Source of the DNA: Paenibacillus radicis (ex Xue et al. 2023)
GTDB lineage: Bacteria > Bacillota > Bacilli > Paenibacillales > NBRC-103111
Assembly (NCBI RefSeq): GCF_024722015.1
Contig: NZ_JANQBD010000013.1
Coordinates: 124,001-188,000 of the forward strand
Length of the DNA stretch: 64,000 nucleotides
Direction of reading: 5' to 3'
Part shown: in pieces, positions 38,960-47,767 of the stretch
Layout: every line of letters begins with the position of its first letter
Numbering within the stretch: the first letter of the stretch is position 1
Position numbers and translations under genes: made by a program
The notes under the pieces: generated by a model
Databases searched by the model: none
What the model was told of the DNA's origin: nothing
What the model saw: only the letters and a program-made list of their open reading frames with translations

Positions 38960-40557
38960 GGCTAAATCGCATCTATATTGAAGAATATAAGTTATTAAAA
39001 AAGTTTACGATTGAATTTCATGAGAATACCAACTCTCAGTTCAGGGCATCCTGCCGCTTCTTGATCGGTCAAAACGGCACCGGTAAATCGGCTTTGTTGG
39101 AAGCTATCAGCTTTATATTCACTCGCATCATGCAGGACGAATCACCAGGTTTCCGGTTCCGAATCGATTACTTTGTACATGTCAACGGCAAAGAAACAAA
39201 GATTGCTGTATGGAATTTGGATGGGCCATTATCCTACACAATCGATGGAGAGAAACAAGATACAGAAACCACACCATTCAGCGACATGCAGGATTATCAC
39301 CCGACCAAAATTTTGGCTCAATCTACAGGTCCCAACAATTTGTTGGATGGCGTTCTACTTCAAACGCCAGAAGATGCATTGATCAGTGACGTATATGATT
39401 ATGTATCTAATCCAGAACGTGAAGTCGAAGATGCTGCCGGATTGGACCGGCTTCTCAGTAAGATAGAACGATTACACGAGGATCCTCGATATATGTTCAT
39501 TAATGGAGAAACCTCACTTTACGTTATAATCACGCTTTGTGTTTTCTCCAATATTTCTAGCGATCCTGAACTAAATCGCCTCTACTGCCTCAAAAGAAAA
39601 AAACTTTTTGACCTGGTCGGGAAATTCACCCCTGTTTCTTTTTCACTTTCGGGAAACGATGGAAAGATTTCTTCCAGATTTGGCAAAGAGATCGGCTCCA
39701 TTGAGCGAGAATTCATGAAGTTACTGTACATTGAACAGGAATCAGGTTCACCGCCATTACATGATTTTGTAAACAGAACAGTCACTCAACAAAACGATGA
39801 AATAAAAGGGAATTTCCAACAATTCTTATCTGATTATCGCAGAAATGCTGTTTTCCGTTTGGAACAAGATGCCAAACAAGCTCATGGCAACTATTTTCAT
39901 AAAAAGATCAGTCAAGCGACAACGCCATTGTCCTTTCTATCATCCCTACTATATGCCAAACGTTTGGGATTGTTGGAACATGCTGAGCTCGCCTTTAAGC
40001 TGAAAGGGTCGGATGTCATATTTAATAGTGACAACCTTAGCGATGGCGAATATTTATGGCTTGCTCATCTAGGTATCCTGCTTCTCATGAGCTGTGAAGA
40101 TAATATTTTGCTCTTATTGGATGAGCCTGACGTACACCTGAACGAAGCATGGAATGTCGATTTTATCAAGTATCTCAACGAATTTATCTCATTAGAAAAC
40201 ACTGACACTAGCCATGAAGTCGTCATTGCCACCCATTCTTCCATGATTTTGACCGATGTTGATCCTAATCAGCTTTATAACTTCAAGCTGATTGTGGACA
40301 ATGATAAACCACGTTCGGAGATCAAACCTACGCGTATTTCCACCTTCGGTGCCAACCGTGGGGAGATCAGTAAGCAAATTTTCGAGACCGGAAGCATTAT
40401 CGGGTCATACGCTGAAGAAATGATTGATGAAGCATTCCGACTGGCTGATGAGGAAAACAATTATGATAAGCTTAAACAGTTGCAAGACATGCTAGGACCT
40501 GGCTACCATTACTTCCGTGTCTCCAACCGATTATTAGAGCTGGAGGAGAATGACTGA
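38956..40557 (+). CDS. Restriction-associated AAA ATPase (PtuA-like)
   Basis: An ABC/SMC-type ATPase of 533 residues. Walker A is GQNGTGKS (38-45); Walker B is LLLLDEPDVHL (near residue 390), with LSDGEYLWL as signature before it and a histidine-containing ATHSSM after it. The organisation resembles PtuA of Septu and other RecF/OLD-like ATPases in defence systems. It is coupled to hsdM upstream and followed six bases later by an HNH nuclease gene. I infer that it senses invading DNA and controls the nuclease, in place of the missing HsdR. Confidence 0.8.
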   Translation: MRLNRIYIEEYKLLKKFTIEFHENTNSQFRASCRFLIGQNGTGKSALLEAISFIFTRIMQDESPGFRFRIDYFVHVNGKETKIAVWNLDGPLSYTIDGEKQDTETTPFSDMQDYHPTKILAQSTGPNNLLDGVLLQTPEDALISDVYDYVSNPEREVEDAAGLDRLLSKIERLHEDPRYMFINGETSLYVIITLCVFSNISSDPELNRLYCLKRKKLFDLVGKFTPVSFSLSGNDGKISSRFGKEIGSIEREFMKLLYIEQESGSPPLHDFVNRTVTQQNDEIKGNFQQFLSDYRRNAVFRLEQDAKQAHGNYFHKKISQATTPLSFLSSLLYAKRLGLLEHAELAFKLKGSDVIFNSDNLSDGEYLWLAHLGILLLMSCEDNILLLLDEPDVHLNEAWNVDFIKYLNEFISLENTDTSHEVVIATHSSMILTDVDPNQLYNFKLIVDNDKPRSEIKPTRISTFGANRGEISKQIFETGSIIGSYAEEMIDEAFRLADEENNYDKLKQLQDMLGPGYHYFRVSNRLLELEEND

Positions 40558-40563
40558 AACTCA

Positions 40564-41664
40564 ATGCTGATTCGAATGAACAAATCAAAATATCATGACG
40601 AATTCAAAATAGTATTGAACTTTGTCGACCAACTGTTGGACTACTCTGCCATGAACCAGACATTTGTTAGTGAGCATTTTCTTGCTCACTTTAATTCCGG
40701 TAAACCGACAGGGGCGGGTTCCTGGTATTTATCAAAAAGCAGAAATTCAGATGGCCCGGTCGTTTCAGGATATATGGGACTCTTCAATGCATTGTCTATC
40801 CAGGAGCGGATTCAGATCCGGGAAGCTTTTCAGAACGATATCTGTTTTTACGATCAATACGATACGGTCACCTTCTGTTTCAAGTCAAACAAGCTTCCGC
40901 CTAAACTTAAAACAGCACTCAATCAATTTATTGTTCCCTTTTACAGTCAGATCTTTAATAAGATAGGTTTCGACCAAATAGGAACGTTTTCTAAACATCC
41001 TTTTGAACGCTCTTATTTTTTTGAAGGTTACCTGCAAAGCAATGACAATATAAAACTCTGTCCCGCATGTCTGTGTGAAATCGACCTTTCGAAGAATTTA
41101 ATTGCCGATTTGGATCATTACTTTCCCAAACATGAATACCCGGCTTTGGCAATCTTACCAGACAACCTCATACCCGTTTGTTTATCCTGTAACGAGCGAG
41201 TCAAGCTTCAACAGGACCCGCTCGATATATCCGCCAATCCAGGGGCAATTCAACGAGCATTCATCCCTTACAAACATGAAGCAATTGATGAATTGGACAT
41301 TGGCATCGTATTCGGGACCCGGGATAAATTCATTGTTCAATTAACAACTTCTTCAACGGAGGATGTAGCCAATGCAAGGGTTAATAACTTAAATCGTATC
41401 TATGATTTAAGCGGTAGATGGCCTGGCAGGCTTGAAAATATGTACGATGCTCTCCTAAGTGATTTGGCCGAAGATAATCCTGATTGGGACAACTTGGATG
41501 AATGGCTGAAACAGAAATTGAGTGGGAAATGTCATAGTTCTGAGAAAGGAAAACGAAAGCTCCCCTTATACTTCCTCAGAATGAAACTGCTTGAGACTTT
41601 ACTAGGTGATCCTATAAAATTCAAAGCCATCTTGAGGGATTTACGAATGCGGAGGATATTTTAA
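40564..41664 (+). CDS. HNH endonuclease (PtuB-like)
   Basis: A 366-residue protein with an HNH/zinc nuclease core: CPACLCEID (about 166), LDHYFPKHEYP (about 184, catalytic histidine), NLIPVCLSCNERVK (about 202). This spacing matches HNH nucleases paired with AAA ATPases, such as PtuB. It starts six bases after the ATPase stop; GGAGGAG lies about 15 bases upstream. The first ATG is at 40564, with a second at 40576. It would cut DNA on instruction from the ATPase. Confidence 0.8.
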   Translation: MLIRMNKSKYHDEFKIVLNFVDQLLDYSAMNQTFVSEHFLAHFNSGKPTGAGSWYLSKSRNSDGPVVSGYMGLFNALSIQERIQIREAFQNDICFYDQYDTVTFCFKSNKLPPKLKTALNQFIVPFYSQIFNKIGFDQIGTFSKHPFERSYFFEGYLQSNDNIKLCPACLCEIDLSKNLIADLDHYFPKHEYPALAILPDNLIPVCLSCNERVKLQQDPLDISANPGAIQRAFIPYKHEAIDELDIGIVFGTRDKFIVQLTTSSTEDVANARVNNLNRIYDLSGRWPGRLENMYDALLSDLAEDNPDWDNLDEWLKQKLSGKCHSSEKGKRKLPLYFLRMKLLETLLGDPIKFKAILRDLRMRRIF

Positions 41665-41860
41665 GATGAATAAAGTAAAACCGAGCCTTTGGATGTAGGA
41701 CAAGTTGCAATAAAAATATTGTTAGAATTATAGCCTATATGGAACGGAATATCTTCACAAAGATTCAATTATACTTGATAATAATTAGTACTCTCTATAC
41801 TAAAAGTGTTCAACTAGGAGGCTTCATTCATAGTTGACGATTGTAGACATAATAGAAGAA

Positions 41861-41884
41861 GCCCACACATTGTTCTGTGTGGGC
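41861..41884. terminator. Terminator after the HNH gene
   Basis: GCCCACACA pairs perfectly with TGTGTGGGC across a 6-base loop, followed by CTCTTTTC on the plus strand. It lies about 95 bp before the degenerate right end, similar in layout to the hairpins beside the other two right ends. The rest of 41665-42174 holds no gene. Confidence 0.75.
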
Positions 41885-41977
41885 CTCTTTTCAGTAGTGC
41901 ATTTATCTTAATGAGATGATCCGTGGCTTGGTAAATCCACACATGATTCTAATAGTGTTTGACGATTGACAAAATTG

Positions 41978-42047
41978 TGATGACTCTACGTTCTAAATCG
42001 ATGACATACGATATTACTATAAGTGGCAGCGTGAATTACATTTGTCA
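41978..42047 (-). repeat. Degenerate internal right end
   Basis: Three repeats start at 41978, 42002 and 42024. Their spacing (24 and 22 bases) is exactly that of the two good right ends, and ACGTTCTAAATC, ATTAC and GAATTACA match at the same places. The predicted terminus at 42047 reads TCA instead of ACA and the outer bases do not match, so it is probably inactive. L-like TTTGTCA/TTTGTAA motifs follow at 42041-42079, but I could not define a left end. Confidence 0.65.
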
Positions 42048-42174
42048 TTTGGCATTGATAAATGTAATCTCTTTTGTAATAAACCGCGGCAGATTAATCT
42101 TTATATTGCAACCTCTATTTTAAGATAACGTAGGGAAAATACTAATTATTACGTGTATTTAGAAATAAATGGAA

Positions 42175-42330
42175 CTACTTATTATAAAAAGTTTTATACA
42201 CTCTTCTCTCTTCTATACAACTTAGAAAATCCAGTTCTTTTATTTCCTCAATTGGCCTAGAGGATTTGAAGACTGTATTTTCGCCCCAAGAAACTAAAAG
42301 TTTCCCCCCCTCAGCATTATTTTTCATCAT
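42175..42330 (-). CDS. Small ORF of 51 codons after the HEPN gene
   Basis: Begins ATGATGAAAAATAAT eight bases after the HEPN stop and ends TAG at 42175. The product (51 residues) contains LLVSWGENTVFKSSRPIEE and is rich in charged residues near the end. No strong ribosome site is visible, so it would depend on translational coupling. No family is recognised. It may be a small regulator or antitoxin of the RloC-HEPN module, or just a chance ORF. Confidence 0.45.
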   Translation of the reverse strand: MMKNNAEGGKLLVSWGENTVFKSSRPIEEIKELDFLSCIEERRVYKTFYNK

Positions 42331-42338
42331 ATAACTAG

Positions 42339-42925
42339 CTATATTTTATCATAAACAATCTCAACTGCTTCACTAAATTGGTCTTTTAGTTCAATTAAGT
42401 GGTTTTTAATATAAGTGAACACCGCTTCTGAATATTTAATAACCTCATCATAAGATGGGAGATTTCCTTTATGTATTACATCGTTTCTGAATTTCGTTAG
42501 TTTGTCATCAAATATTTCAGGTTGCTTACCAAGAAGTTCATATTTACTGAAATGATTAAGGTATAGCATTAGATAAGCGCCTAACTGTCTTTCTGATTGA
42601 TTTTTAAGATTTTTCCATGTTTGCTCAAATGCACTGCCATATACTCCGCTATTACGCAGAAATACCTCAATGCTAAATTCATAAAACCTCTCAAGAGAAG
42701 CAGCAAAATTTGATACTGCTTCTCTCGTATAACCATCAGACAATGCAAGGACGCCCATTTCAAATAGTATTTCATATTTGTGATGATTTAGAACAACTAT
42801 TGATTTATGTCCGTTAATACAAGAAACACTATAGATTCCGTCATCACGCATCTCCAAAAGTAGTTCATTTTCAACTATTTGTTTTTTTCTCGTACACACT
42901 CAACACAACCTGTATTTAGTTTCAT
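42339..42925 (-). pseudogene. Zinc-ribbon HEPN protein gene with an A-tract frameshift
   Basis: The main frame encodes a helical protein with RNDVIH, an RX4H HEPN ribonuclease motif (near the C-terminus), preceded by SCINGH. Upstream, an ATG at 42925 with GAGGGG before it encodes MKLNTGCVECVREK in another frame. One more A in the 7-A tract at 42882-42888 would join both into a CxxC...CxxGH zinc ribbon plus HEPN. So the gene is either frameshifted, phase-variable by slippage, or affected by a sequencing error. Without the join, translation could start at the GTG at 42899. HEPN domains commonly act as RNases in toxin and defence systems. It lies 29 bp after the RloC-like gene. Confidence 0.65.
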
Positions 42926-42953
42926 GCAAGCCCCTCTTTCTTGGAACACTTTA

Positions 42954-45365
42954 TCATAATTTATTATCAATCAAATCTAAAGTGTCGCGTACAAGATCAG
43001 CTAATTCTCTAATACTCATCGTATCTGGATCATAACCTAATGCTCTATAGTCAGGTTCCGGTTCTCCATGATGTGGTTTACACGATACTCCATTAATCAA
43101 TCTCAATTTTGTAATTATTGAAGATGGAGTTGTATCATTCCTAAAAACAACATTTTGAGTAACTAACTCATCAATTAATCTTCCAAATGTCCTGCTGGTT
43201 TCAGGGATCACCGTAGTTTGTCTATAAAATTTAAAACATATATGAGCTTCCAAAATATTCCTCATCAGTCCAAGGACTCTGTCTTTTTGATTAATATCTG
43301 AGTTCTCAAGGAATTTTTCAAGTTCCTTTATATGCCTAAAGTAGTCAATCTCAACCAACGCATCTAAGTCAACAGGCTCTAGTCTCGAGGATTCTGTTAA
43401 AAAGTTTTCTGATATGCGTAAAGTCCTTTTATCCCCCCTATCAATACCTTTAGATAAATCTGATAGAAAATATTCATTATGACTCAGTACAATTACTTGT
43501 TTTATTTGCAAATAGAGATCCTTAATGAGTTTAACTGTAGTTAACCTGCGATTTCGATCTAGACTAGAGAGAGGATCATCAAAAATCAATATTTTCTGAG
43601 ATAACCGCGGATCAATATCCACCTTTGATAGAAAAAAAGCTAGTGCAATCGTGCTTTTATCCCCTTCACTAAAACATTCCTTCGCACTGTTGGGTTGACT
43701 AGTATCAAATGAAATATCATATCCATTCATTGTGAGTTTATAGCTAATTTTGCTTTGCGTTGCTCTTCCTTGTGGCGCCACATTTTCGACACTTTCAATT
43801 TTAAATGAGGTTCTGAAAACTTCCGATAAGTAGTGATTTATTCTATCCTTATAGGTCGAAAAAAAGACTGTTGTTTCTTCGTTTTGTTGTAATACCAATT
43901 GTGTATAATTTCGTTCCAAAGCTCTTAGATTTTGTTTCTCAGTCTTTAAAGTGAGACAAATGGCTGCTATTGATGGCTCGAATCTTTTCTCTAACCTCTT
44001 AAGTCTATTTAACTCATTTTGTGCAAGCTGTTCAGATTGAATCCCCATACGGAAATTACTAACTGAATTATTGAAATCTGACTTAACTTGATTGTAGTTA
44101 GAAATATTATCGTTAATGTTTTGCAATGAGGTTTTTATAGTAACAACTTCCTCAATAGAAGCTGCAACTGATGGATTTTGACATTTATTATCAACAATTG
44201 AAATTAGTGCTTCTAACTCATTTCTTAAATTAGATTCATTGAAAATTATACTTGAATTAATTTGAGGAACATCTGAAGAAAGATGTGATGACCATAAATT
44301 AAATCTTTGTATATTTGTTTCTATTGTGTTATTTATCGATTGAATAGTTGCTTCAAGATTAAATTTAGGAATACTTCTTGAATGGTCTTGAAGCCTTAAT
44401 ATTAGTGAATTAAACTCTTCATTAAAATGAGCGGTATAAGCTCTGAGTATATCCGAATTATTTACAACCGCTTGTCTACACATAGGACAAGCTAAATCCA
44501 TGCGTTCCCTCTCTTCTATTTTTTCTGTTTTACTTTTTAAATAATTAAATCCTTTTTTTATCCAAGTTTCTGGATCTTCAATTGTGTTGGTTATTAAATC
44601 ACTGCAATGTTCATTGAATATACTTTTTAACGCTTCATCTTGAATCGTATCCATCGAGCACTGCAAATCGGATATAATTGCTTCAAAGTCTAGTCCTGGA
44701 TCAACTGGATTAATTGGAGAAAGTGTTTGTAATGTTTGGATTACAGAACTGGCTCTAGCATTATTTAAAGCAACTATTGCCGCGGCAATTTTGACATCTA
44801 TATCTTCAGCTTCGTTTTCGCGTAAAGATAAAAACGCATTTAACATTTCAGGAGTTAATTCGTTACCAACAAGTTGTATGATTTGTGTTTCAAGACTAGC
44901 AATTCTTTGACGTAATGCTGTTTTCTCAGTTTTATTTCGTTCTATTTGTTGTTGAATGTTTACCCCTTGAGCACCGATTACAAATTCATGAAGTTGTTTT
45001 TTATGCTCATCATTAAAATCAAAACCTGAATATATATTTTCATTAACAAAATGGATATCAAATATTTCGACATCAGGAAGGGGATTTGACCATCCAGATC
45101 GTCTAAGTGTATGGGAAGTATTGTTACCAGAATCATCTCTTTGAATTATTTGAGCTACTTGAGTTTCCATATGGTTAGTAGACTTCCTCTTAATAACTAT
45201 ATCAGGTTTACTTTCAGCTAAAGAACGAAATACTGATGTTAAGGTTGTCTTACCACTACCATTATCCGCATAAACAAGGGTAAATTTCTTAAAGGTTACA
45301 TCTCCTGTTGATTGGTAATTTCGAAACTTCCCAATTGAAACAAGACGTTCTATTTTATGTATCAC
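42954..45365 (-). CDS. RloC/PrrC-like anticodon nuclease ATPase
   Basis: An 803-residue ABC/SMC-type ATPase. Walker A is ADNGSGKT (33-40); a zinc-hook-like CPMC (293-296) lies within coiled-coil sequence; Walker B is ILIFDDPLSSLD. Near the C-terminus R729, E733 and H765 have the R-x3-E...+32 H spacing of the PrrC anticodon-nuclease triad. RloC cuts tRNA in response to DNA damage or phage, so I infer a suicide-type antiviral role. The start is GTG at 45365 with GGGGG seven bases upstream. It stands first in an operon with the HEPN gene and the small ORF. Confidence 0.7.
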   Translation of the reverse strand: MIHKIERLVSIGKFRNYQSTGDVTFKKFTLVYADNGSGKTTLTSVFRSLAESKPDIVIKRKSTNHMETQVAQIIQRDDSGNNTSHTLRRSGWSNPLPDVEIFDIHFVNENIYSGFDFNDEHKKQLHEFVIGAQGVNIQQQIERNKTEKTALRQRIASLETQIIQLVGNELTPEMLNAFLSLRENEAEDIDVKIAAAIVALNNARASSVIQTLQTLSPINPVDPGLDFEAIISDLQCSMDTIQDEALKSIFNEHCSDLITNTIEDPETWIKKGFNYLKSKTEKIEERERMDLACPMCRQAVVNNSDILRAYTAHFNEEFNSLILRLQDHSRSIPKFNLEATIQSINNTIETNIQRFNLWSSHLSSDVPQINSSIIFNESNLRNELEALISIVDNKCQNPSVAASIEEVVTIKTSLQNINDNISNYNQVKSDFNNSVSNFRMGIQSEQLAQNELNRLKRLEKRFEPSIAAICLTLKTEKQNLRALERNYTQLVLQQNEETTVFFSTYKDRINHYLSEVFRTSFKIESVENVAPQGRATQSKISYKLTMNGYDISFDTSQPNSAKECFSEGDKSTIALAFFLSKVDIDPRLSQKILIFDDPLSSLDRNRRLTTVKLIKDLYLQIKQVIVLSHNEYFLSDLSKGIDRGDKRTLRISENFLTESSRLEPVDLDALVEIDYFRHIKELEKFLENSDINQKDRVLGLMRNILEAHICFKFYRQTTVIPETSRTFGRLIDELVTQNVVFRNDTTPSSIITKLRLINGVSCKPHHGEPEPDYRALGYDPDTMSIRELADLVRDTLDLIDNKL

Positions 45366-45550
45366 ATTAAATCCCCCATTTAGTCACAATTTCCTCTTTG
45401 CTTGTTTTAGGTGAAGTTTCTATTTTTCTCATACTTGTTTTCGATTTATATATACGAATTTAGATGTTTTTGCTTATTACATATTTCGAGAATTCTCGTC
45501 ATTTCCCTCCTTTTACCTTATTTGGTCAAAGTTAAAAAACGTAAAAAAGC

Positions 45551-45568
45551 AACAGATTAAAATCTGTT
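45551..45568 (-). terminator. Terminator of the tns operon
   Basis: AACAGATT and AATCTGTT form a stem (longer with flanking GC/AC), followed on the minus strand by TTTTTTACG. It lies 62 bp beyond the tniQ stop codon. The rest of 45366-45629 holds no gene. Confidence 0.7.
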
Positions 45569-45629
45569 ACTTTTCAAAAATATTTACAAAATATATTTGG
45601 AGAGATCAAGGTCATAAGTAATCCTAAGA

Positions 45630-47615
45630 TTAAAATAATGGAAATTTACCTTTTTTTCTATAGTACAACAATGTCGTTTCTGATATATTCATTAAATTTG
45701 CAATCTTTGTAAACGTTATTTCTTCGCCATTTTTTCTAAGTACTTCAATAACCTTTAGAGCTTTTTGTAATACAGCTTGTCTCTTAAGGGCGATTTGTTC
45801 CTGCTTCTCATCTCTTACTAATTTCAAACAATATTCAAACAGAGTTGGATACTTGATGAAAAGTGTATTTCTTTGAACTCCTAAATTGTTTAGCATATTA
45901 TTAAAATTAAATGTTTCATTTTTTTGCTTCTTCTCCTCCACAAATTTATCTACCTTATTCATGAGTAGTTTCAATGCGAGAGTAATTTGTTTTTCTTTTG
46001 CTTCAATAAGTAAATAATTTAAACCGCGAACTTTTAAAAAATCTCTATCAATCTGAATTCCTTCTAATACATTTTCTACAGTTACTTTGATATTATCTTC
46101 CACTAATATTTTGATTCTATTTATTATTTGATCTTTTACTTCTTGTGGTACGCGAGTCTCTTTTTTTGAATCGAAAATAATATATGATTGCACTTCAACA
46201 AATGCATAGTAGTAATAAAAAGTACACATATTCCATTTAAATATCTCTTTAGATTTCCTCCGTAACTGAGATTTATTATAGCTATTTGTTGATTCAATAA
46301 GATCCTTGAACATTTTGCTTACAAGATATTTATTTTTTATTATTTTACTAAGCAGACTCCTACGTAGTCTAGTAGAAAGAAGATTATGAGCTAACAAATA
46401 TCCTTGTATTTCATATACCCGTGTAGAACTTATTTTACTTTTTCTTCTGATTAATTTTAGACTTTCTCCACTTTCTAGGAGTTCCATTACATATAATATT
46501 TCTTGAGTTTTATTAGAAATCTCCTCCCAAATCCCAGTTTTTTTATTTTCCCCAAAAAAAATAAAGCAGTCTGTACAAACTGATGGATTTTTATGTTTGA
46601 ACTGGTTTTTGTAATAAACATCGATTTTTTTCATTTTTTCATCTGTATTATTTCTCGGACACCAAACAGTCAAACATTTTTTCGGATAGTCACTTAACAA
46701 TTCCATAACACTATCAATAAATTCTTTGGGAACAATTATATTTGAAAATCCCTCGATATTTATATTAATTGGTGATTGAAGAATTCTTAGGAGAATTGAT
46801 AGATTAGGCCTTCTTATTTTTTTATAATACTTTTCATCCAGAATAAAGTATCTTAAACAATTTGCTTCATCTTTTGAAAATACTAAATTTGAAGTTGACT
46901 TATACTTAATCTCACAGTTCTGTGATACATAAAGAAATAGTATTGCCAATGCTTTCTCATACGTTAAGCCTTTAATTCCATTTGTCAATTTTGTATCTGG
47001 GCTAATCAAAAAATTCCAAATACTATATTTCAACAGTTGATCATCGACTATCTCTTGATCTAAGATTACATTACTTTTATATTCGTACTTAAAATTACAC
47101 TTTTGACAAGTTAATTTCGTATCAGTAAGATAAGGATAATATGTACTACAATAAGGGCAAGAGTTTTCCAGAGGTATTCTATGAACATCACATATTTCTA
47201 TTTCTTTTATTTGCCAGAGAGTATTGAAAGAACCTTTATTTTTAATGCATGAAGGACAAAACCTTCTATATCTTTGTTCGTATCCTTTTATCAAAATCTT
47301 GAACTGAACTCCATCATCGTTGTCAATATTGTTTTCTTGAAATTTCTTCAGCAGATTAGTAAAAGCATTATTATGTAATAAATCATCATTCGATATGGAA
47401 AAAATACTGGATAACTTTTTCACATCTACCACACGTTCTGGTGCTATATCAATATAATAAGCACGAAAACTGCGAAATCTTCCATATTTCAAATTGTATA
47501 TCTCCTTAAATTGTTTCGAAAGATTATGCCCATTTGCTTCACACATTCTCATCAGGTAACTTGATAACGATTCTAATGGTTGCCATTTAAGTCTCTTGGT
47601 AAACTTACGGACCAT
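45630..47615 (-). CDS. tniQ: TniQ/TnsD target-selection protein 1
   Basis: A 661-residue DNA-binding protein that selects the insertion site and recruits TnsC. The N-terminus (WQPLESLSSYLMRMCEANG) is the TniQ signature. Zinc fingers lie at about 115-175: CPSC, CDVH, CPYC, CQKC. The long C-terminal part ends with a helix-turn-helix (FTKIANLMNISETTLLYYRKKG). Length and form match TnsD, which recognises a fixed chromosomal site. It follows tnsC by 152 bp and closes the operon. Base composition is very AT-rich compared with the flanks. Confidence 0.9.
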   Translation of the reverse strand: MVRKFTKRLKWQPLESLSSYLMRMCEANGHNLSKQFKEIYNLKYGRFRSFRAYYIDIAPERVVDVKKLSSIFSISNDDLLHNNAFTNLLKKFQENNIDNDDGVQFKILIKGYEQRYRRFCPSCIKNKGSFNTLWQIKEIEICDVHRIPLENSCPYCSTYYPYLTDTKLTCQKCNFKYEYKSNVILDQEIVDDQLLKYSIWNFLISPDTKLTNGIKGLTYEKALAILFLYVSQNCEIKYKSTSNLVFSKDEANCLRYFILDEKYYKKIRRPNLSILLRILQSPININIEGFSNIIVPKEFIDSVMELLSDYPKKCLTVWCPRNNTDEKMKKIDVYYKNQFKHKNPSVCTDCFIFFGENKKTGIWEEISNKTQEILYVMELLESGESLKLIRRKSKISSTRVYEIQGYLLAHNLLSTRLRRSLLSKIIKNKYLVSKMFKDLIESTNSYNKSQLRRKSKEIFKWNMCTFYYYYAFVEVQSYIIFDSKKETRVPQEVKDQIINRIKILVEDNIKVTVENVLEGIQIDRDFLKVRGLNYLLIEAKEKQITLALKLLMNKVDKFVEEKKQKNETFNFNNMLNNLGVQRNTLFIKYPTLFEYCLKLVRDEKQEQIALKRQAVLQKALKVIEVLRKNGEEITFTKIANLMNISETTLLYYRKKGKFPLF

Positions 47616-47767
47616 CCGTCATTACACACCTTTATAAAATTCTTCAAAAAACATTAACCTCTTTTATTAACAAATAAGCATTATGAATCAAGAGAGAAAT
47701 GTGGTGTGACCCTTCTTCTCCTAGATTATTTATACATACTTATTCACATGCCTTTATTCGCAACATT

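Noticed and set aside
36023..41664. BREX or DISARM system
   Set aside because: The characteristic PglZ, BrxC, helicase or PLD genes are absent; the gene set is HsdS, HsdM, ATPase and HNH only.
42041..42080. A separate left end beside the degenerate right end
   Set aside because: TTTGTCA- and TTTGTAA-like motifs are present, but their spacing does not match the real left end and no terminus can be defined.
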